Shown here one piece after another: positions 15,146 to 25,566 of a stretch of 64,000 nucleotides of DNA (the stretch's first letter is position 1; each line of letters begins with the position of its first letter). The DNA lies in contig OY282609.1 of the NCBI GenBank assembly GCA_958298945.1, positions 42,608,954 through 42,672,953 of the forward strand, in the 5' to 3' direction. The DNA comes from Atherix ibis. Taxonomy: Eukaryota > Arthropoda > Insecta > Diptera > Athericidae. The position numbers were made by a program, and so were the translations under genes. The notes beneath the pieces are model-generated. The model had not been told where the DNA came from and searched no databases. It was given only the letters and a program-made list of their open reading frames with translations.

Positions 15146-15147
15146 TA
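15146..15147. repeat. Target site duplication, left copy (TA)
   Basis: TA directly precedes the left inverted repeat. Mariner transposases insert at TA and duplicate it. The uninterrupted paralogous site reads GATTAATATTCCG with a single central TA, so this copy and the one at 16442-16443 are the duplicated pair. Confidence 0.95.
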
Positions 15148-15176
15148 CGTGGGCTACTATATATATTTCTGGCCTA
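15148..15176 (+). repeat. Mariner left terminal inverted repeat (29 bp)
   Basis: It starts CGTGGGCTACTATATATA and ends TTCTGGCCTA. It is the reverse complement of 16413-16441 except at position 4 (G here, A in the other repeat read inward). This is the 3' end of the element relative to the transposase gene. Such repeats are the binding sites of the transposase N-terminal helix-turn-helix domain. Confidence 0.95.
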
Positions 15177-15213
15177 ATAATGAAAATGCGAATATTTATC
15201 AACGAAAAAGGTT
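15177..15213 (-). other. Mariner 3' untranslated segment
   Basis: Only 37 bp separate the transposase stop from the left inverted repeat. No AATAAA polyadenylation signal is visible here on the minus strand, nor in the first satellite monomers beyond. Any transcript may therefore terminate in the satellite or use a non-canonical signal. Confidence 0.6.
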
Positions 15214-16266
15214 TTATTGTTTTTCAAAATATTCTCCATCAAGATTTATACACTTTTGCATGCGCTCAAACCAATTTTCGAAGCACTTTTTCCACTCCGA
15301 TTGAGACACCTCCAAAACATGGTTTTTGAATGCTTCAACAGCATCTTCTGGCGACGAAAATCGTTGACCACGCATTTTTTTCTTGATGTCTGGGAATAAA
15401 AAGAAGTCATTGGGTGCCAAGTCAGGGCTGTACGGAGGATGACCCATCAATTCGACGTTTTGTCCGGTCAAAAAGGCGCTGGTTTGAGCCGATGTGTGAG
15501 AGCTCGCATTGTCATGGTGCACAATGATTCGACTTCTCTTGTTCGTTTTTCGAATTTCTCCGAAGACTTCAGGCAAACAAATGGTGGTGTACCACTCAGA
15601 ATTGACCGTCCTACGTTGCACAAGCGGAACAGTCGCCACATGACCAGTTTTGCCAAAGAAACAAGCGACCATTTGCTTCGAAGTGCTTCTTCCACGAACA
15701 ACTTTCGTTGGATTTGACTCGTCTTGGAAGACCCACACGGTCGATTGCTGTTTTGTTTCGGGCTCATACGCATAGATCCATGATTCGTCACCTGTGACGA
15801 TCTTATAAACGTCTTTTGAAGCACCGCGATCGTATTTTTTCAGCATTTCTTTACACCAATCCACACGAGCCTTTTTTTGAGCGATTGTCAAATTGTGCGG
15901 GATCCAACGAGAACAAACCTTTTTTACGGCCAGGTGTTCATGCAATATCGAATGTATGCTGGTGGGAGAAATGCCTAGGCATGCCTCTATCTCACGGTAT
16001 GTCACATGACGGTCTTGCATTATCAGTTCACGTACAGCATCGATGTTTTCTGGAACAACGGCTGTTTTTGGACGACCTTCACGGAATTCGTCTTTGAGCG
16101 AGCGTCGGCCACGATTGAATTCATTGTACCAGTTTTTCACAGTGCTATAGGATGGTGCTTCATAGCCATACAAAGATTTAAGTTCATCGATGCACTCTTG
16201 TCGTGATAATCCACGTCGAAAGTTGTGAAAAATGATCGCACGAAAATGTTCACGAGTTAATTCCAT
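15214..16266 (-). CDS. Mariner DD34D transposase, full length (350 aa)
   Basis: This enzyme cuts the element at its inverted repeats and inserts it at TA. Seen in the translation: an N-terminal helix-turn-helix region (about residues 5-50, including TVKNWYNEFNRG), a GRPK linker (64-67), a second helix-turn-helix (about 73-112, REIEACLGIS...SILHEHL), a WIPHNLT motif (121-127) matching the mariner WVPHEL-type signature, then an RNase H-like catalytic domain with D160 (TGDESW), D252 (HHDN) and D287 (YSPDLAPND). D252 and D287 are separated by 34 residues, which defines the mariner DD34D class. Length is normal for the family and no stop or frameshift is present. The ATG at 16264-16266 has A at -3 and G at +4, a good initiation context, and the stop is at 15214-15216. 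There is no intron. Its codon and base composition (mixed GC) differ sharply from the satellite around it. Several shorter ORFs overlap on both strands and are shadows. Confidence 0.97.
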   Translation of the reverse strand: MELTREHFRAIIFHNFRRGLSRQECIDELKSLYGYEAPSYSTVKNWYNEFNRGRRSLKDEFREGRPKTAVVPENIDAVRELIMQDRHVTYREIEACLGISPTSIHSILHEHLAVKKVCSRWIPHNLTIAQKKARVDWCKEMLKKYDRGASKDVYKIVTGDESWIYAYEPETKQQSTVWVFQDESNPTKVVRGRSTSKQMVACFFGKTGHVATVPLVQRRTVNSEWYTTICLPEVFGEIRKTNKRSRIIVHHDNASSHTSAQTSAFLTGQNVELMGHPPYSPDLAPNDFFLFPDIKKKMRGQRFSSPEDAVEAFKNHVLEVSQSEWKKCFENWFERMQKCINLDGEYFEKQ

Positions 16267-16412
16267 TTTTTTGCCAAATTGATTTTTTCAAGTCACTGTA
16301 AACAACACAAATGATAGTCGTACGTCAAAACGTTCTGAGTACGTTTATGCTAAAAAATGTCAAACTTTCCAATGGAAATGTCAGATCGCACCTGGCAACA
16401 CTTAGTGTTGCC
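16267..16412 (-). promoter_or_regulatory. Mariner 5' untranslated / presumptive promoter region
   Basis: These 146 bp lie between the transposase ATG and the right inverted repeat. Only the transposon's own sequence is available to drive the gene, because the flanks are satellite. I see no clear TATA box inside it. The nearest TATA-like run is in the inverted repeat, about 150 bp upstream of the ATG. The region carries two inverted repeats: TTTCCA-A-TGGAAA at 16366-16378 and a longer one at 16394-16412. Promoter function is inference. Confidence 0.4.
16394..16412. repeat. Perfect subterminal palindrome next to the right TIR
   Basis: GGCAACAC and GTGTTGCC are perfect 8-bp arms around a 3-base TTA loop. 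They directly abut the inner end of the right inverted repeat. The left end of the element has no counterpart. It could be a hairpin, a protein-binding site, or chance; only the sequence symmetry is observed. Confidence 0.8.
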
Positions 16413-16441
16413 TAGGCCAGAAATATATATAGTAGCCTACG
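16413..16441 (-). repeat. Mariner right terminal inverted repeat (29 bp)
   Basis: Read inward on the minus strand it starts CGTAGGCTACTATATATA and ends TTCTGGCCTA, with one mismatch to the left repeat. It lies upstream of the transposase start. The TATATATA core could also act as a TATA-like element for the transposase gene, but this is only a possibility. Confidence 0.95.
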
Positions 16442-16443
16442 TA
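16442..16443. repeat. Target site duplication, right copy (TA)
   Basis: TA directly follows the last G of the right inverted repeat and is followed by TTCCGTGG, the continuation of the interrupted satellite monomer. Confidence 0.95.
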
Positions 16444-18935
16444 TTCCGTGGTATTTTTCAAGAGGAATATTCAAAGGTATTTTTCAAGAGGAATATTCAG
16501 TGGTATTTTTCAAGAGGTATATTCAGTGGTATTTTTCAAGAGGAATATTCAGTGATATTTTTCAAGTGGAATATTCAATGGTATTTTTAAGGAGGAATAT
16601 TCAGTGGTATTTTTCAAGAGGAATATTCAGTAGTATTTTTCAAGAGGAATATTTAGTGGTATTTTTCAAGAGGAATATTCAGTAGTATTTTTCAAGAGGA
16701 ATATTCAGTGGTATTTTTCAATAGGAATATTCAGTGGTATTTTTCAAGAGAAATATTCAGCGGTATTTTTCAACAGGAATATTCAATGGTATTTTTCAAG
16801 AGGAATACTCAGTGGTATTTTTCAAGAGGAATATCAGCGGTATTTTTCAATAGAACTATTCAGTAGTATTTTTCAAGAGGAACAATCCGTGGTATTGTAT
16901 TTTTCAAAAGGAATATTCAGTGGTATTTTTCAAAAGGAATATTCAGTGGTATTTTTAAAGAGGAATATTTGTGGTATTTTTCAAGAGGAATATTCAGTGG
17001 TATTTTTGAAGAGGAATATTCAGTGGTATTTTTCAAGAGGAATATTCAGTTGTATTTCGCAAGGGGATAATTCAGTTGTATTTTTCAAGTGGAATATTCA
17101 GTGGTATTTTTCAAGAGGAATATTAAGTGGTATTTTTCAAGTGGAATAGTCAGTGGTATTTTTTAAGAGGAATATTCAGTAGTATTTTTCAAGAGGAATA
17201 TTTAGTGGTATTTTTCAATAGGAATATTCAGTGGTATTTTTCAAGAGGAATATTCAGTTGTATTTTGCAAGGGGATAATTCAGTGGTATTTTTCAAGTGG
17301 AATATTCAGTGGTATTTTTCAAGACGAATAATTAGTGGTATTTTTTAAGAGCAATATTCAGTGGTATTTTTCAAGAGGAATATTCAGTAGTATTTTTCAA
17401 GAGGAATATTCACTGGTTTTTTTCAAGAGGAATATTCAGTCGTATTTTTCAAGACGTATGTTCAGTGGTATTTTTCAAGAGGAATATTCAGTATTATTTT
17501 TCAAGAGGAATATTTAGTGGTATTTTTCAAGAGGAATATTCAGTGGTATTTTTCAAGAGGAATATTCAGTCGTACTTTTCAAGACGTATGTTCAGTGGTA
17601 TTTTTCAAGAGGAATATTCAGTGGTATTTTTCAAGAAGAATATTAAGTGGTATTTTTCAAGAGGAATATTCAGTGGTATTTTTCAAGAGGAATATTCACT
17701 GGTATTTTTCAAAACGAATATTCAGTGGTATTTTTCAAGATTAATATTCCGTGGTATTTTTCAAGAAGAATATTCAAAGGTATTTTTCAAGAGGAATATT
17801 CAGTGGTATTTTTCAAGAGGTATATTCAGTGGTATTTTTCAAGAGGAATATTCAGTGATATTTTTCAAGTGGAATATTCAATGGTATTTTTAAGGAGGAA
17901 TATTCAGTGGTATTTTTTAAGAGGAATATTCAGTAGTATTTTTCAAGAGGAATATTTAGTGGTATTTTTCAAGAGGAATATTCAGTAGTATTTTTCAAGA
18001 GGAATATTCAGTGGTATTTTTCAATAGGAATATTCAGTGGTATTTTTCAAGAGAAATATTCAGCGGTATTTTTCAACAGGAATATTCAATGGTATTTTTC
18101 AAGAGGTATACTCAGTGGTATTTTTCAAGAGGAATATCAGCGGTATATTTCAATAGAACTATTCAGTGGTATTTTTCAAGAGGAACAATCCGTGGTATTG
18201 TATTTTTCAAAAGGAATATTCAGTGGTATTTTTCAAAAGGAATATTCAGTGGTATTTTTAAAGAGGAATATTTGTGGTATTTTTCAAGAGGAATATTCAG
18301 TGGTATTTTTGAAGAGGAATATTCAGTGGTATTTTTCAAGAGGAATATTCAGTTGTATTTCGCAAGGGGATAATTCAGTGGTATTTTTCAAGTGGAATAT
18401 TCAGTGGTATTTTTCAAGAGGAATATTAAGTGGTATTTTTCAAGTGGAATAGTCAGTGGTATTTTTTAAGAGGAATATTCAGTAGTATTTTTCAAGAGGA
18501 ATATTCAGTGGTATTTTTCAATAGGAATATTCAGTGGTATTTTTCAAGAGGAATATTCAGTTGTATTTCGCAAGGGGATAATTCAGTGGTATTTTTCAAG
18601 TGGAATATTCAGTGGTATTTTTCAAGACGAATAATTAGTGGTATTTTTTAAGAGCAATATTCAGTGGTATTTTTCAAGAGGAATATTCAGTGGTATTTTT
18701 CAAGAGGAATATTCACTGGTTTTTTTCAAGAGGAATATTCAGTCGTATTTTTCAAGACGTATGTTCAGTGGTTTTTTTCAAGAGGAATATTCAGTATTAT
18801 TTTTCAAGAGGAATATTTAGTGGTATTTTTAAAGAGGAATATTCAGTGGTATTTTTCAAGAGGAATATTCAGTCGTACTTTTCAAGACGTATGTTCAGTG
18901 GTATTTTTCAAGAGGAATATTCAGTGGTATTTTTC
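16444..18935 (+). repeat. Two-copy tandem repeat, unit 1,303 bp, flanking the mariner
   Basis: Bases 16,444-17,632 match 17,747-18,935 at a constant 1,303-bp offset (50 monomers plus 3 bp). They share the indel block at about 16,891 and 18,194, the TTTCGCAAGGGG monomers at 17,055 and 18,358, and CGTACTTTTC monomers. The bases just before the second copy match the left flank of the mariner, so the duplicated unit spans the insertion site but the downstream copy lacks the element. Confidence 0.88.
17739..17752 (+). other. Paralogous empty insertion site of the mariner
   Basis: GATTAATATTCCG with a single central TA (17745-17746). About 125 bp before it match 15,022-15,147 and about 1,190 bp after it match 16,444-17,632, which are the left and right flanks of the mariner. 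This is the same satellite context without the element. Similar unoccupied contexts occur at about 20,707-20,720 and 23,573-23,586. Confidence 0.9.
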
Positions 18936-20464
18936 AAGAGGAATATTCACTGGTTTTTTTCAAGAGCATTACTCAGTGGTATTTTTCAAGAAGAATATTA
19001 AGTGGTATTTTTCAAGAGGAATATTCAGTGGTATTTTTCAAGAGGAACATTCAGTTGTATTTTTCAAGAGGAATATTAAGTAGGTATTTTTCAAGAGGAA
19101 TATTTACTGGTATTTTTCAAGAAGAATATTCAGTGGTATTTTTTAAGAGGAATATTCACTGGTATTTTTGAACACGAATATTCAGTGGTATTTTTCAAGA
19201 TTAATATTCCGTGGTATTTTTCAAGAGGAATATTCAGTCGTATTTTTCAAGAGGAATATTCAGTGGTATTTTTGAAGAGGAATATTCAGTGGTATTTTTC
19301 AAGAGGAATATTCAGTGGTATTTTTCAAGTGGAATATTCAATGGTTTTTTTAAGGAGGAATATTCAGTGGTATTTTTCAAGAGGAATATTCAGTAGTATT
19401 TTTCAAGAGGAATATTTAGTGGTATTTTTCAAGAGGAATATTCAGTAGTATTTTTCAAGAGGAATATTCAGTGGTATTTTTCAATAGGAATATTCAGTGG
19501 TATTTTTCAAGAGGAATATTCAGTTGTATTTCGCAAGGGGATAATTCAGTGGTATTTTTCAAGTGGAATATTCAGTGGTATTTTTCAAGACGAATAATTA
19601 GTGGTATTTTTTAAGAGCAATATTCAGTGGTATTTTTCAAGAGGAATATTCAGTGGTAATTTTCAAGAGGAATATTCAGTAGTATTTTTAAAGAGGAATA
19701 TTTAATGGTATTTTTCAAGAGGAATATTCAGTAGTATTTTTCAAGAGGAATATTTAGTGGTATTTTTCAAGAGGAATATTCAGTGGTATTTTTCAAGAGG
19801 AACATTCAGTTGTATTTTTCAAGAGGAATATTAAGTGGTATTTTTCAAGAGGAATATTTACTGGTATTTTTCAAGAGGAATATTCAGTTGTATTTTTCAA
19901 GAGGAATATTCAGTGGTATTTTTCAAGAGGAATATTCAGTAGTATTTTTCAAGAGGAATATTTAGTGGTATTTTTCAAGAGGAATATTCAGGGGTATTTT
20001 CAAGAGGAATATTCAGTCGTATTTTTCAAGACGTATGTTCAGTGGTATTTTTCAAGAGGAATATTCAGTGGTATTTTTCAAGAAGAATATTAAGTGGTAT
20101 TTTTCAAGAGGAATATTCAGTGGTATTTTTCAAGAGGAACATTCAGTTGTATTTTTCAAGAGGAATATTAAGTCGGTATTTTTCAAGAGGAATATTTACT
20201 GGTATTTTTCAAGAAGAATATTCAGTGGTATTTTTCAAGAGGAATATTCACTGGTATTTTTCAAAACGAATATTCAGTGGTATTTTTCAAGATTAATATT
20301 CCGTGGTATTTTTCAAGAGGAATATTCAGTGGTATTTTTCAAGAGGAATATTCAGTGGTATTTTTCAAGAGGTATATTCAGTGGTATTTTTTAAAAGGAA
20401 TATTCAGTGGTATTTTTCAAGTGGAATATTCAATGGTATTTTTGAGGAGGAATATTCAGTCGTA

Positions 20465-23400
20465 TTTTTCAAGAGGAATATTCAGTAGTATTTTTCAAGA
20501 GGAATATTTAGTGGTATTTTTCAAGAGGAATATTCAGTGGTATTTTTCAAGAGGAATATTCACTGTTTTTTTTCAAGAGCATTACTCAGTGGTATTTTTC
20601 AGGAAGAATATTAAGTGGTATTTTTCAAGAGGAATATTCAGTGGTATTTTTCAAGAGGAATATTCACTGGTATTTTTCAAAACGAATATTCAGTGGTATT
20701 TTTCAAGATTAATATTCCGTGGTATTATTCAAGAAGGATATTCAGTGGTATTTTTCAAGAGGAATATTCAGTGGTATTTTTCAAGAGGTATATTCAGTGG
20801 TATTTTTCAAGAGGAATATTCAGTGATATTTTTCAAGTGGAATATTCAGTGGTATTTTTCAATAGGAATATTCAGTGGTATTTTTCAAGAGAAATATTCA
20901 GCGGTATTTTTCAACAGGAATATTCAATGGTATTTTTCAAGAGGAATATTCAGTGGTATTTTTCAAGAGGTATATTCAGTGGTATTTTTCAAGAGGAATA
21001 TTCAGTGGTATTTTTCAAGTAGAATATTCAATGGTATTTTTTAGGAGGAATATTCAGTGGTATTTTTCAAGAGGAATATTCAGTAGTATTTTTCAAGAGG
21101 AATATTCAGCGGTATTTTTCAATAAGAATATTCAGTGGTATTTTTCAAGAGAAATATTCAGCGGTATTTTTCAACAGGAATATTCAATGGTATTTTTCAA
21201 GAGGAATATTCAGTGGTATTTTTCAAGAGGAATATCAGCGGTATTTTTCAATGGAACTATTCAGTGGTGTTTTTCAAGAGGAACAATCCGTGGTATTGTA
21301 TTTTTCAAAAGGAATATTCAGTGGTATTTTTCAAAAGTAATATTCAGTGGTATTTTTAAAGAGGAATATTTGTGGTATTTTTCAAGACGAATATTCAGTG
21401 GTATTTTTTAAGAGGAATATTCAGTAGTATTTTTCAAGACGTATATTCAGTGGTATTTTTCAAGAGGAATATTCAGTAGTATTTTTCAAGAGGAATATTC
21501 AGTGGTATTTTTGAAGAGGAATATTCAGTGGTATTTTTCAAGAGGAATATTCAGTAGTATTTTTCAAGAGGAATATTCAGTGGTATTTTTCAAGAGGAAT
21601 ATTAAGTGGTATTTTTCAAGTGGAATATTCAGTGGTATTTTTTAAGAGGAATATTCAGTAGTATTTTTCAAGAGGAATATTCAGTAGTATTTTTCAAGAG
21701 GAATATATAGTGGTATTTTTCAAGAGGAATATTCAGTAGCATTTTTCAAGAGGAATATTCAGTGGTATTTTTCAATAGGAATATTCAGTGGTATTTTTCA
21801 AGTGGAATAATCAATGGTTATTTTCAAGAGGAATATTCAGTGGTATTTTTCAAGAGGAATATTCAGTTGTATTTCGCAAGGGGATAATTCAGTGGTATTT
21901 TTCAAGTGGAATATTCAGTGGTATTTTTCAAGACGAATAATTAGTGGTATTTTTTAAGAGCAATATTCAGTGGTATTTTTCAAGAGGAATATTCAGTGGT
22001 AATTTTCAAGAGGAATATTCAGTAGTATTTTTAAAGAGGAATATTCAATGGTATTTTTCAAGAGGAATATTCAGTAGTATTTTTCAAGAGGAATATTTAG
22101 TGGTATTTTTCAAGAGGAATATTCAGTGGTATTTTTCAAGAGGAACATTCAGTTGTATTTTTCAAGAGGAATATTAAGTGGTATTTTTCAAGAGGGATAT
22201 TTACTGGTATTTTTCAAGAGGAATATTCAGTTGTATTTTTCAAGAGGAATATTCAGTGGTATTTTTCAAGAGGAATATTCAGTAGTATTTTTTAAGAGGA
22301 ATATTTAGTGGTATTTTTCAGGAGGAATATTCAGTGGTATTTTTCAAGAGGAATATTCAGCGGTATTTTTCAACAGGAATATTCAGTGGTATTTTTCAAG
22401 AGGAATATTCAGTAGTATTTTTCAAGACGAATATTCAGCGGTATTTTTCAATAGAACTATTCAGTGGTATTTTTCAAGAGGAATATTCCGTGGTATTGTA
22501 TTTTTCAAGAGGAAAATTCAGTGGTATTTTTCAAAAGGAATATTCAGTGGTATTTTTAAGAGGAATATTCGTGGTATTTTGCAAGACGAATATTCAGTGG
22601 TATTTTTTAACAGGAATATTCAGTAGTATTTTTCAAGACGTATATTCAGTGGTATTTTTCAAGAGGAATATTCAGTGGTATTTTTCAAGAGGAATATTCT
22701 GTGATATTTTTCAAGAGGAATATTCAGTGGTATTTTTCAATGGGAATATTCAGTGGTATTTGTAAAGTCCAATAATCAGTGGTATTTTTCAAGAGGAATA
22801 TTCAGTGGTATTTTTCAAGAGGAATATTCAGTGGTATTTTTCAAGAGGAATATTCTGTGCTATTTTTCAAGTTGAATATTCAGTGGTATTTTTCAAGACG
22901 AATAATCAGCGGTATTTTTTAGGAGCAATATTGGGTGGTATTTTTCAAGAGGAATATTCAGTGGTAATTTTCAAGAGGAATTTTCAGTAGTATTTTTCAA
23001 GAGGAATATTTAGTGGTATTTTTCAAGAGGAATATTCAGTGGTATTTTTCAAGAGGAACATTCAGTTGTATTTTTCAAGAGGAATATTAAGTGGTATTTT
23101 TCAAAAGTAATATTCAGTGGTATTTTTAAAGAGGAATATTCAGTTGTATTTCGCAAGGGGATAATTCAGTGGTATTTTTCAAGTGGAATATTCAGTGGTA
23201 TTTTTCAAGACGAATAATTAGTGGTATTTTTTAAGAGCAATATTCAGTGGTATTTTTCAAGAGGAATATTCAGTGGTAATTTTCAAGAGGAATATTCAGT
23301 AGTATTTTTAAAGAGGAATATTTAATGGTATTTTTCAAGAGGAATATTCAGTAGTATTTTTCAAGAGGAATATTTAGTGGTATTTTTCAAGAGGAATATT

Positions 23401-25566
23401 CAGTGGTATTTTTCAAGAGGAATATTCACTGTTTTTTTTCAAGAGCATTACTCAGTGGTATTTTTCAGGAAGAATATTAAGTGGTATTTTTCAAGAGGAA
23501 TATTCAGTGGTATTTTTCAAGAGGAATATTCACTGGTATTTTTCAAAACGAATATTCAGTGGTATTTTTCAAGATTAATATTCCGTGGTATTATTCAAGA
23601 AGGATATTCAGTGGTATTTTTCAAGAGGAATATTCAGTGGTATTTTTCAAGAGGTATATTCAGTGGTATTTTTCAAGAGGAATATTCAGTGATATTTTTC
23701 AAGTGGAATATTCAGTGGTGTTTTTCAATAGGAATATTCAGTGGTATTTTTCAAGAGAAATATTCAGCGGTATTTTTCAACAGGAATATTCAATGGTATT
23801 TTTCAAGAGGAATATTCAGTGGTATTTTTCAAGAGGTATATTCAGTGGTATTTTTCAAGAGGAATATTCAGTGGTATTTTTCAAGTAGAATATTCAATGG
23901 TATTTTTTAGGAGGAATATTCAGTGGTATTTTTCAAGAGGAATATTCAGTAGTATTTTTCAAGAGGAATATTCAGCGGTATTTTTCAATAAGAATATTCA
24001 GTGGTATTTTTCAAGAGAAATATTCAGCGGTATTTTTCAACAGGAATATTCAATGGTATTTTTCAAGAGGAATATTCAGTGGTATTTTTCAAGAGGAATA
24101 TCAGCGGTATTTTTCAATGGAACTATTCAGTGGTGTTTTTCAAGAGGAACAATCCGTGGTATTGTATTTTTCAAAAGGAATATTCAGTGGTATTTTTCAA
24201 AAGTAATATTCAGTGGTATTTTTAAAGAGGAATATTTGTGGTATTTTTCAAGACGAATATTCAGTGGTATTTTTTAAGAGGAATATTCAGTAGTATTTTT
24301 CAAGACGTATATTCAGTGGTATTTTTCAAGAGGAATATTCAGTGGTATTTTTCAAGAGGAATATTCAGTGGTATTTTTGAAGAGGAATATTCAGTGGTAT
24401 TTTTCAAGAGGAATATTCAGTAGTATTTTTCAAGAGGAATATTCAGTGGTATTTTTCAAGAGGAATATTAAGTGGTATTTTTCAAGTGGAATATTCAGTG
24501 GTATTTTTTAAGAGGAATATTCAGTAGTATTTTTCAAGAGGAATATTCAGTAGTATTTTTCAAGAGGAATATATAGTGGTATTTTTCAAGAGGAATATTC
24601 AGTAGCATTTTTCAAGAGGAATATTCAGTGGTATTTTTCAATAGGAATATTCAGTGGTATTTTTCAAGTGGAATAATCAATGGTTATTTTCAAGAGGAAT
24701 ATTCAGTGGTATTTTTCAAGAGGAATATTCAGTTGTATTTCGCAAGGGGATAATTCAGTGGTATTTTTCAAGTGGAATATTCAGTGGTATTTTTCAAGAC
24801 GAATAATTAGTGGTATTTTTTAAGAGCAATATTCAGTGGTATTTTTCAAGAGGAATATTCAGTGGTAATTTTCAAGAGGAATATTCAGTAGTATTTTTAA
24901 AGAGGAATATTCAATGGTATTTTTCAAGAGGAATATTCAGTAGTATTTTTCAAGAGGAATATTTAGTGGTATTTTTCAAGAGGAATATTCAGTGGTATTT
25001 TTCAAGAGGAACATTCAGTTGTATTTTTCAAGAGGAATATTAAGTGGTATTTTTCAAGAGGGATATTTACTGGTATTTTTCAAGAGGAATATTCAGTTGT
25101 ATTTTTCAAGAGGAATATTCAGTGGTATTTTTCAAGAGGAATATTCAGTAGTATTTTTTAAGAGGAATATTTAGTGGTATTTTTCAGGAGGAATATTCAG
25201 TGGTATTTTTCAAGAGGAATATTCAGCGGTATTTTTCAACAGGAATATTCAGTGGTATTTTTCAAGAGGAATATTCAGTAGTATTTTTCAAGACGAATAT
25301 TCAGCGGTATTTTTCAATAGAACTATTCAGTGGTATTTTTCAAGAGGAATATTCCGTGGTATTGTATTTTTCAAGAGGAAAATTCAGTGGTATTTTTCAA
25401 AAGGAATATTCAGTGGTATTTTTAAGAGGAATATTCGTGGTATTTTGCAAGACGAATATTCAGTGGTATTTTTTAACAGGAATATTCAGTAGTATTTTTC
25501 AAGACGTATATTCAGTGGTGTTTTTCAAGAGGAATATTCAGTGGTATTTTTCAAGAGGAATATTCA
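20465..25566 (+). repeat. Pair of 2.24-kb near-identical blocks, 2,866-bp offset
   Basis: Bases 20,465-22,700 and 23,331-25,566 correspond at a constant offset of 2,866 bp, including rare monomers such as GGTATTATTCAAGAAGGATATTC (20,725 and 23,591), TTTTTTAGGAGG, AAGAGGGATATTTACTGG and the indel blocks. The 630 bp between them (22,701-23,330) are not part of the pair: most match domain B sequence further right. This is therefore not a simple tandem duplication but one with a foreign patch at the junction. Confidence 0.85.
22710..23110 (+). repeat. Domain-B patch inside domain A
   Basis: Rare monomers here (CAATGGGAATATTC, TTTGTAAAGTCCAATAATC, GTGCTATTTTTCAAGTTGAA, TTTTTTAGGAGCAATATTGG) are found again at 27,830-28,200 with a constant offset of 5,096 bp. 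One internal monomer differs strongly between the two copies (ATTCTGTGC here, CTCAAGGGGATAATTCAGTGC there). This points to conversion or recombination between distant parts of the array. Confidence 0.75.

Larger units (their letters stand above)
1..15147 (+). repeat. 26-bp satellite array, left arm (domain A)
   Basis: This is an uninterrupted head-to-tail array of a 26-bp monomer with halves TTCAGTGGTATTT and TTCAAGAGGAATA. All copies lie in the same orientation and I saw no inversion. Most monomers differ from the consensus by zero to three substitutions. Common variants are GTGG to GTAG, TTCAG to TTTAG or TTAAG, and AAGAGG to AAGACG or AAGTGG. Single-base indel monomers (25 or 27 bp) and one 31-bp form recur in linked blocks. 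The array starts before base 1. There is no host gene in this stretch; forward ORFs are a by-product of a stop-free monomer. The last two bases are the left copy of the TA target duplication of the mariner insertion. Function (centromeric, pericentromeric, subtelomeric or interstitial) cannot be decided from sequence alone. Confidence 0.97.
15148..16441 (-). mobile_element. Intact mariner-family (Tc1/mariner) DNA transposon, 1,294 bp
   Basis: This is a complete cut-and-paste transposon. It begins CGTGGGCTAC after a TA and ends GTAGCCTACG before a TA. The 29-bp terminal inverted repeats match at 28 positions. It encodes a single 350-residue transposase on the minus strand with an intact DD34D triad. 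Its length of about 1.3 kb is typical of mariners. Removing it and one TA restores a satellite monomer (GATTAA-TA-TTCCG) found unoccupied elsewhere in the array, including at about 17,739-17,751. An open frame, near-perfect inverted repeats and clean target duplications suggest a fairly recent insertion and possible activity; that is inference. It is the only non-satellite sequence in the window. The subfamily cannot be fixed by eye. Confidence 0.97.
2662..23586 (+). repeat. Variant monomer GATTAATATTCCG, 12 copies, one occupied by mariner
   Basis: Starts at 2662, 3106, 3861, 4305, 7510, 14490, 15140 (interrupted by the transposon), 17739, 19199, 20291, 20707 and 23573. It normally follows a monomer carrying AAAACGAATATTC or AACACGAATATTC. 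The mariner inserted at the second TA of this variant (GATTAATA). No copy was seen beyond domain A. Confidence 0.9.
361..24760 (+). repeat. Marker monomer TTTCGCAAGGGGATAATT, 13 copies
   Basis: Copies start at 361, 5548, 8856, 11409, 13597, 14716, 17055, 18358, 18566, 19529, 21872, 23149 and 24738. One further copy at about 17,264 has TTTTGC. The CG dinucleotide is rare in this array. Copies are usually followed by a CAAGTGGAATATTC monomer and then CAAGACGAATAATTAG, so the marker travels within a larger block. All copies are in domain A. Confidence 0.9.
1100..25385 (+). repeat. Linked indel block (25-bp and 31-bp monomers), 11 copies
   Basis: A monomer with 5 extra bases (GGTATTGTATTTTTC) occurs near 1164, 4787, 8069, 10907, 12967, 16892, 18196, 21293, 22493, 24160 and 25360. 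It is usually preceded by a one-base-short monomer (AATATCAGCGG) and a CAATAGAACTATTC monomer. The block changes the array phase by net +4 bp each time. It is confined to domain A and is a good tag for tracing duplications. Confidence 0.85.

Noticed and set aside
459..15177. Dozens of forward ORFs of 60-165 codons in the left arm as genes
   Set aside because: They all translate the same satellite with a 26-residue period, overlap in several forward frames, and end at random variant stops. They are by-products of a stop-free 26-bp monomer.
15217..16206. Plus-strand ORFs and a second minus-strand ORF (15468-15824) inside the mariner
   Set aside because: They lie antisense to, or in another frame of, the 350-codon transposase and show no recognisable protein motif. 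They are shadows.
16284..16296. TTTTTTCAAGTCAC in the mariner leader as captured satellite sequence
   Set aside because: Only about 9-10 bases match the satellite (TTTTTCAAG), in AT-rich sequence. Chance is sufficient, and the rest of the leader is unrelated.
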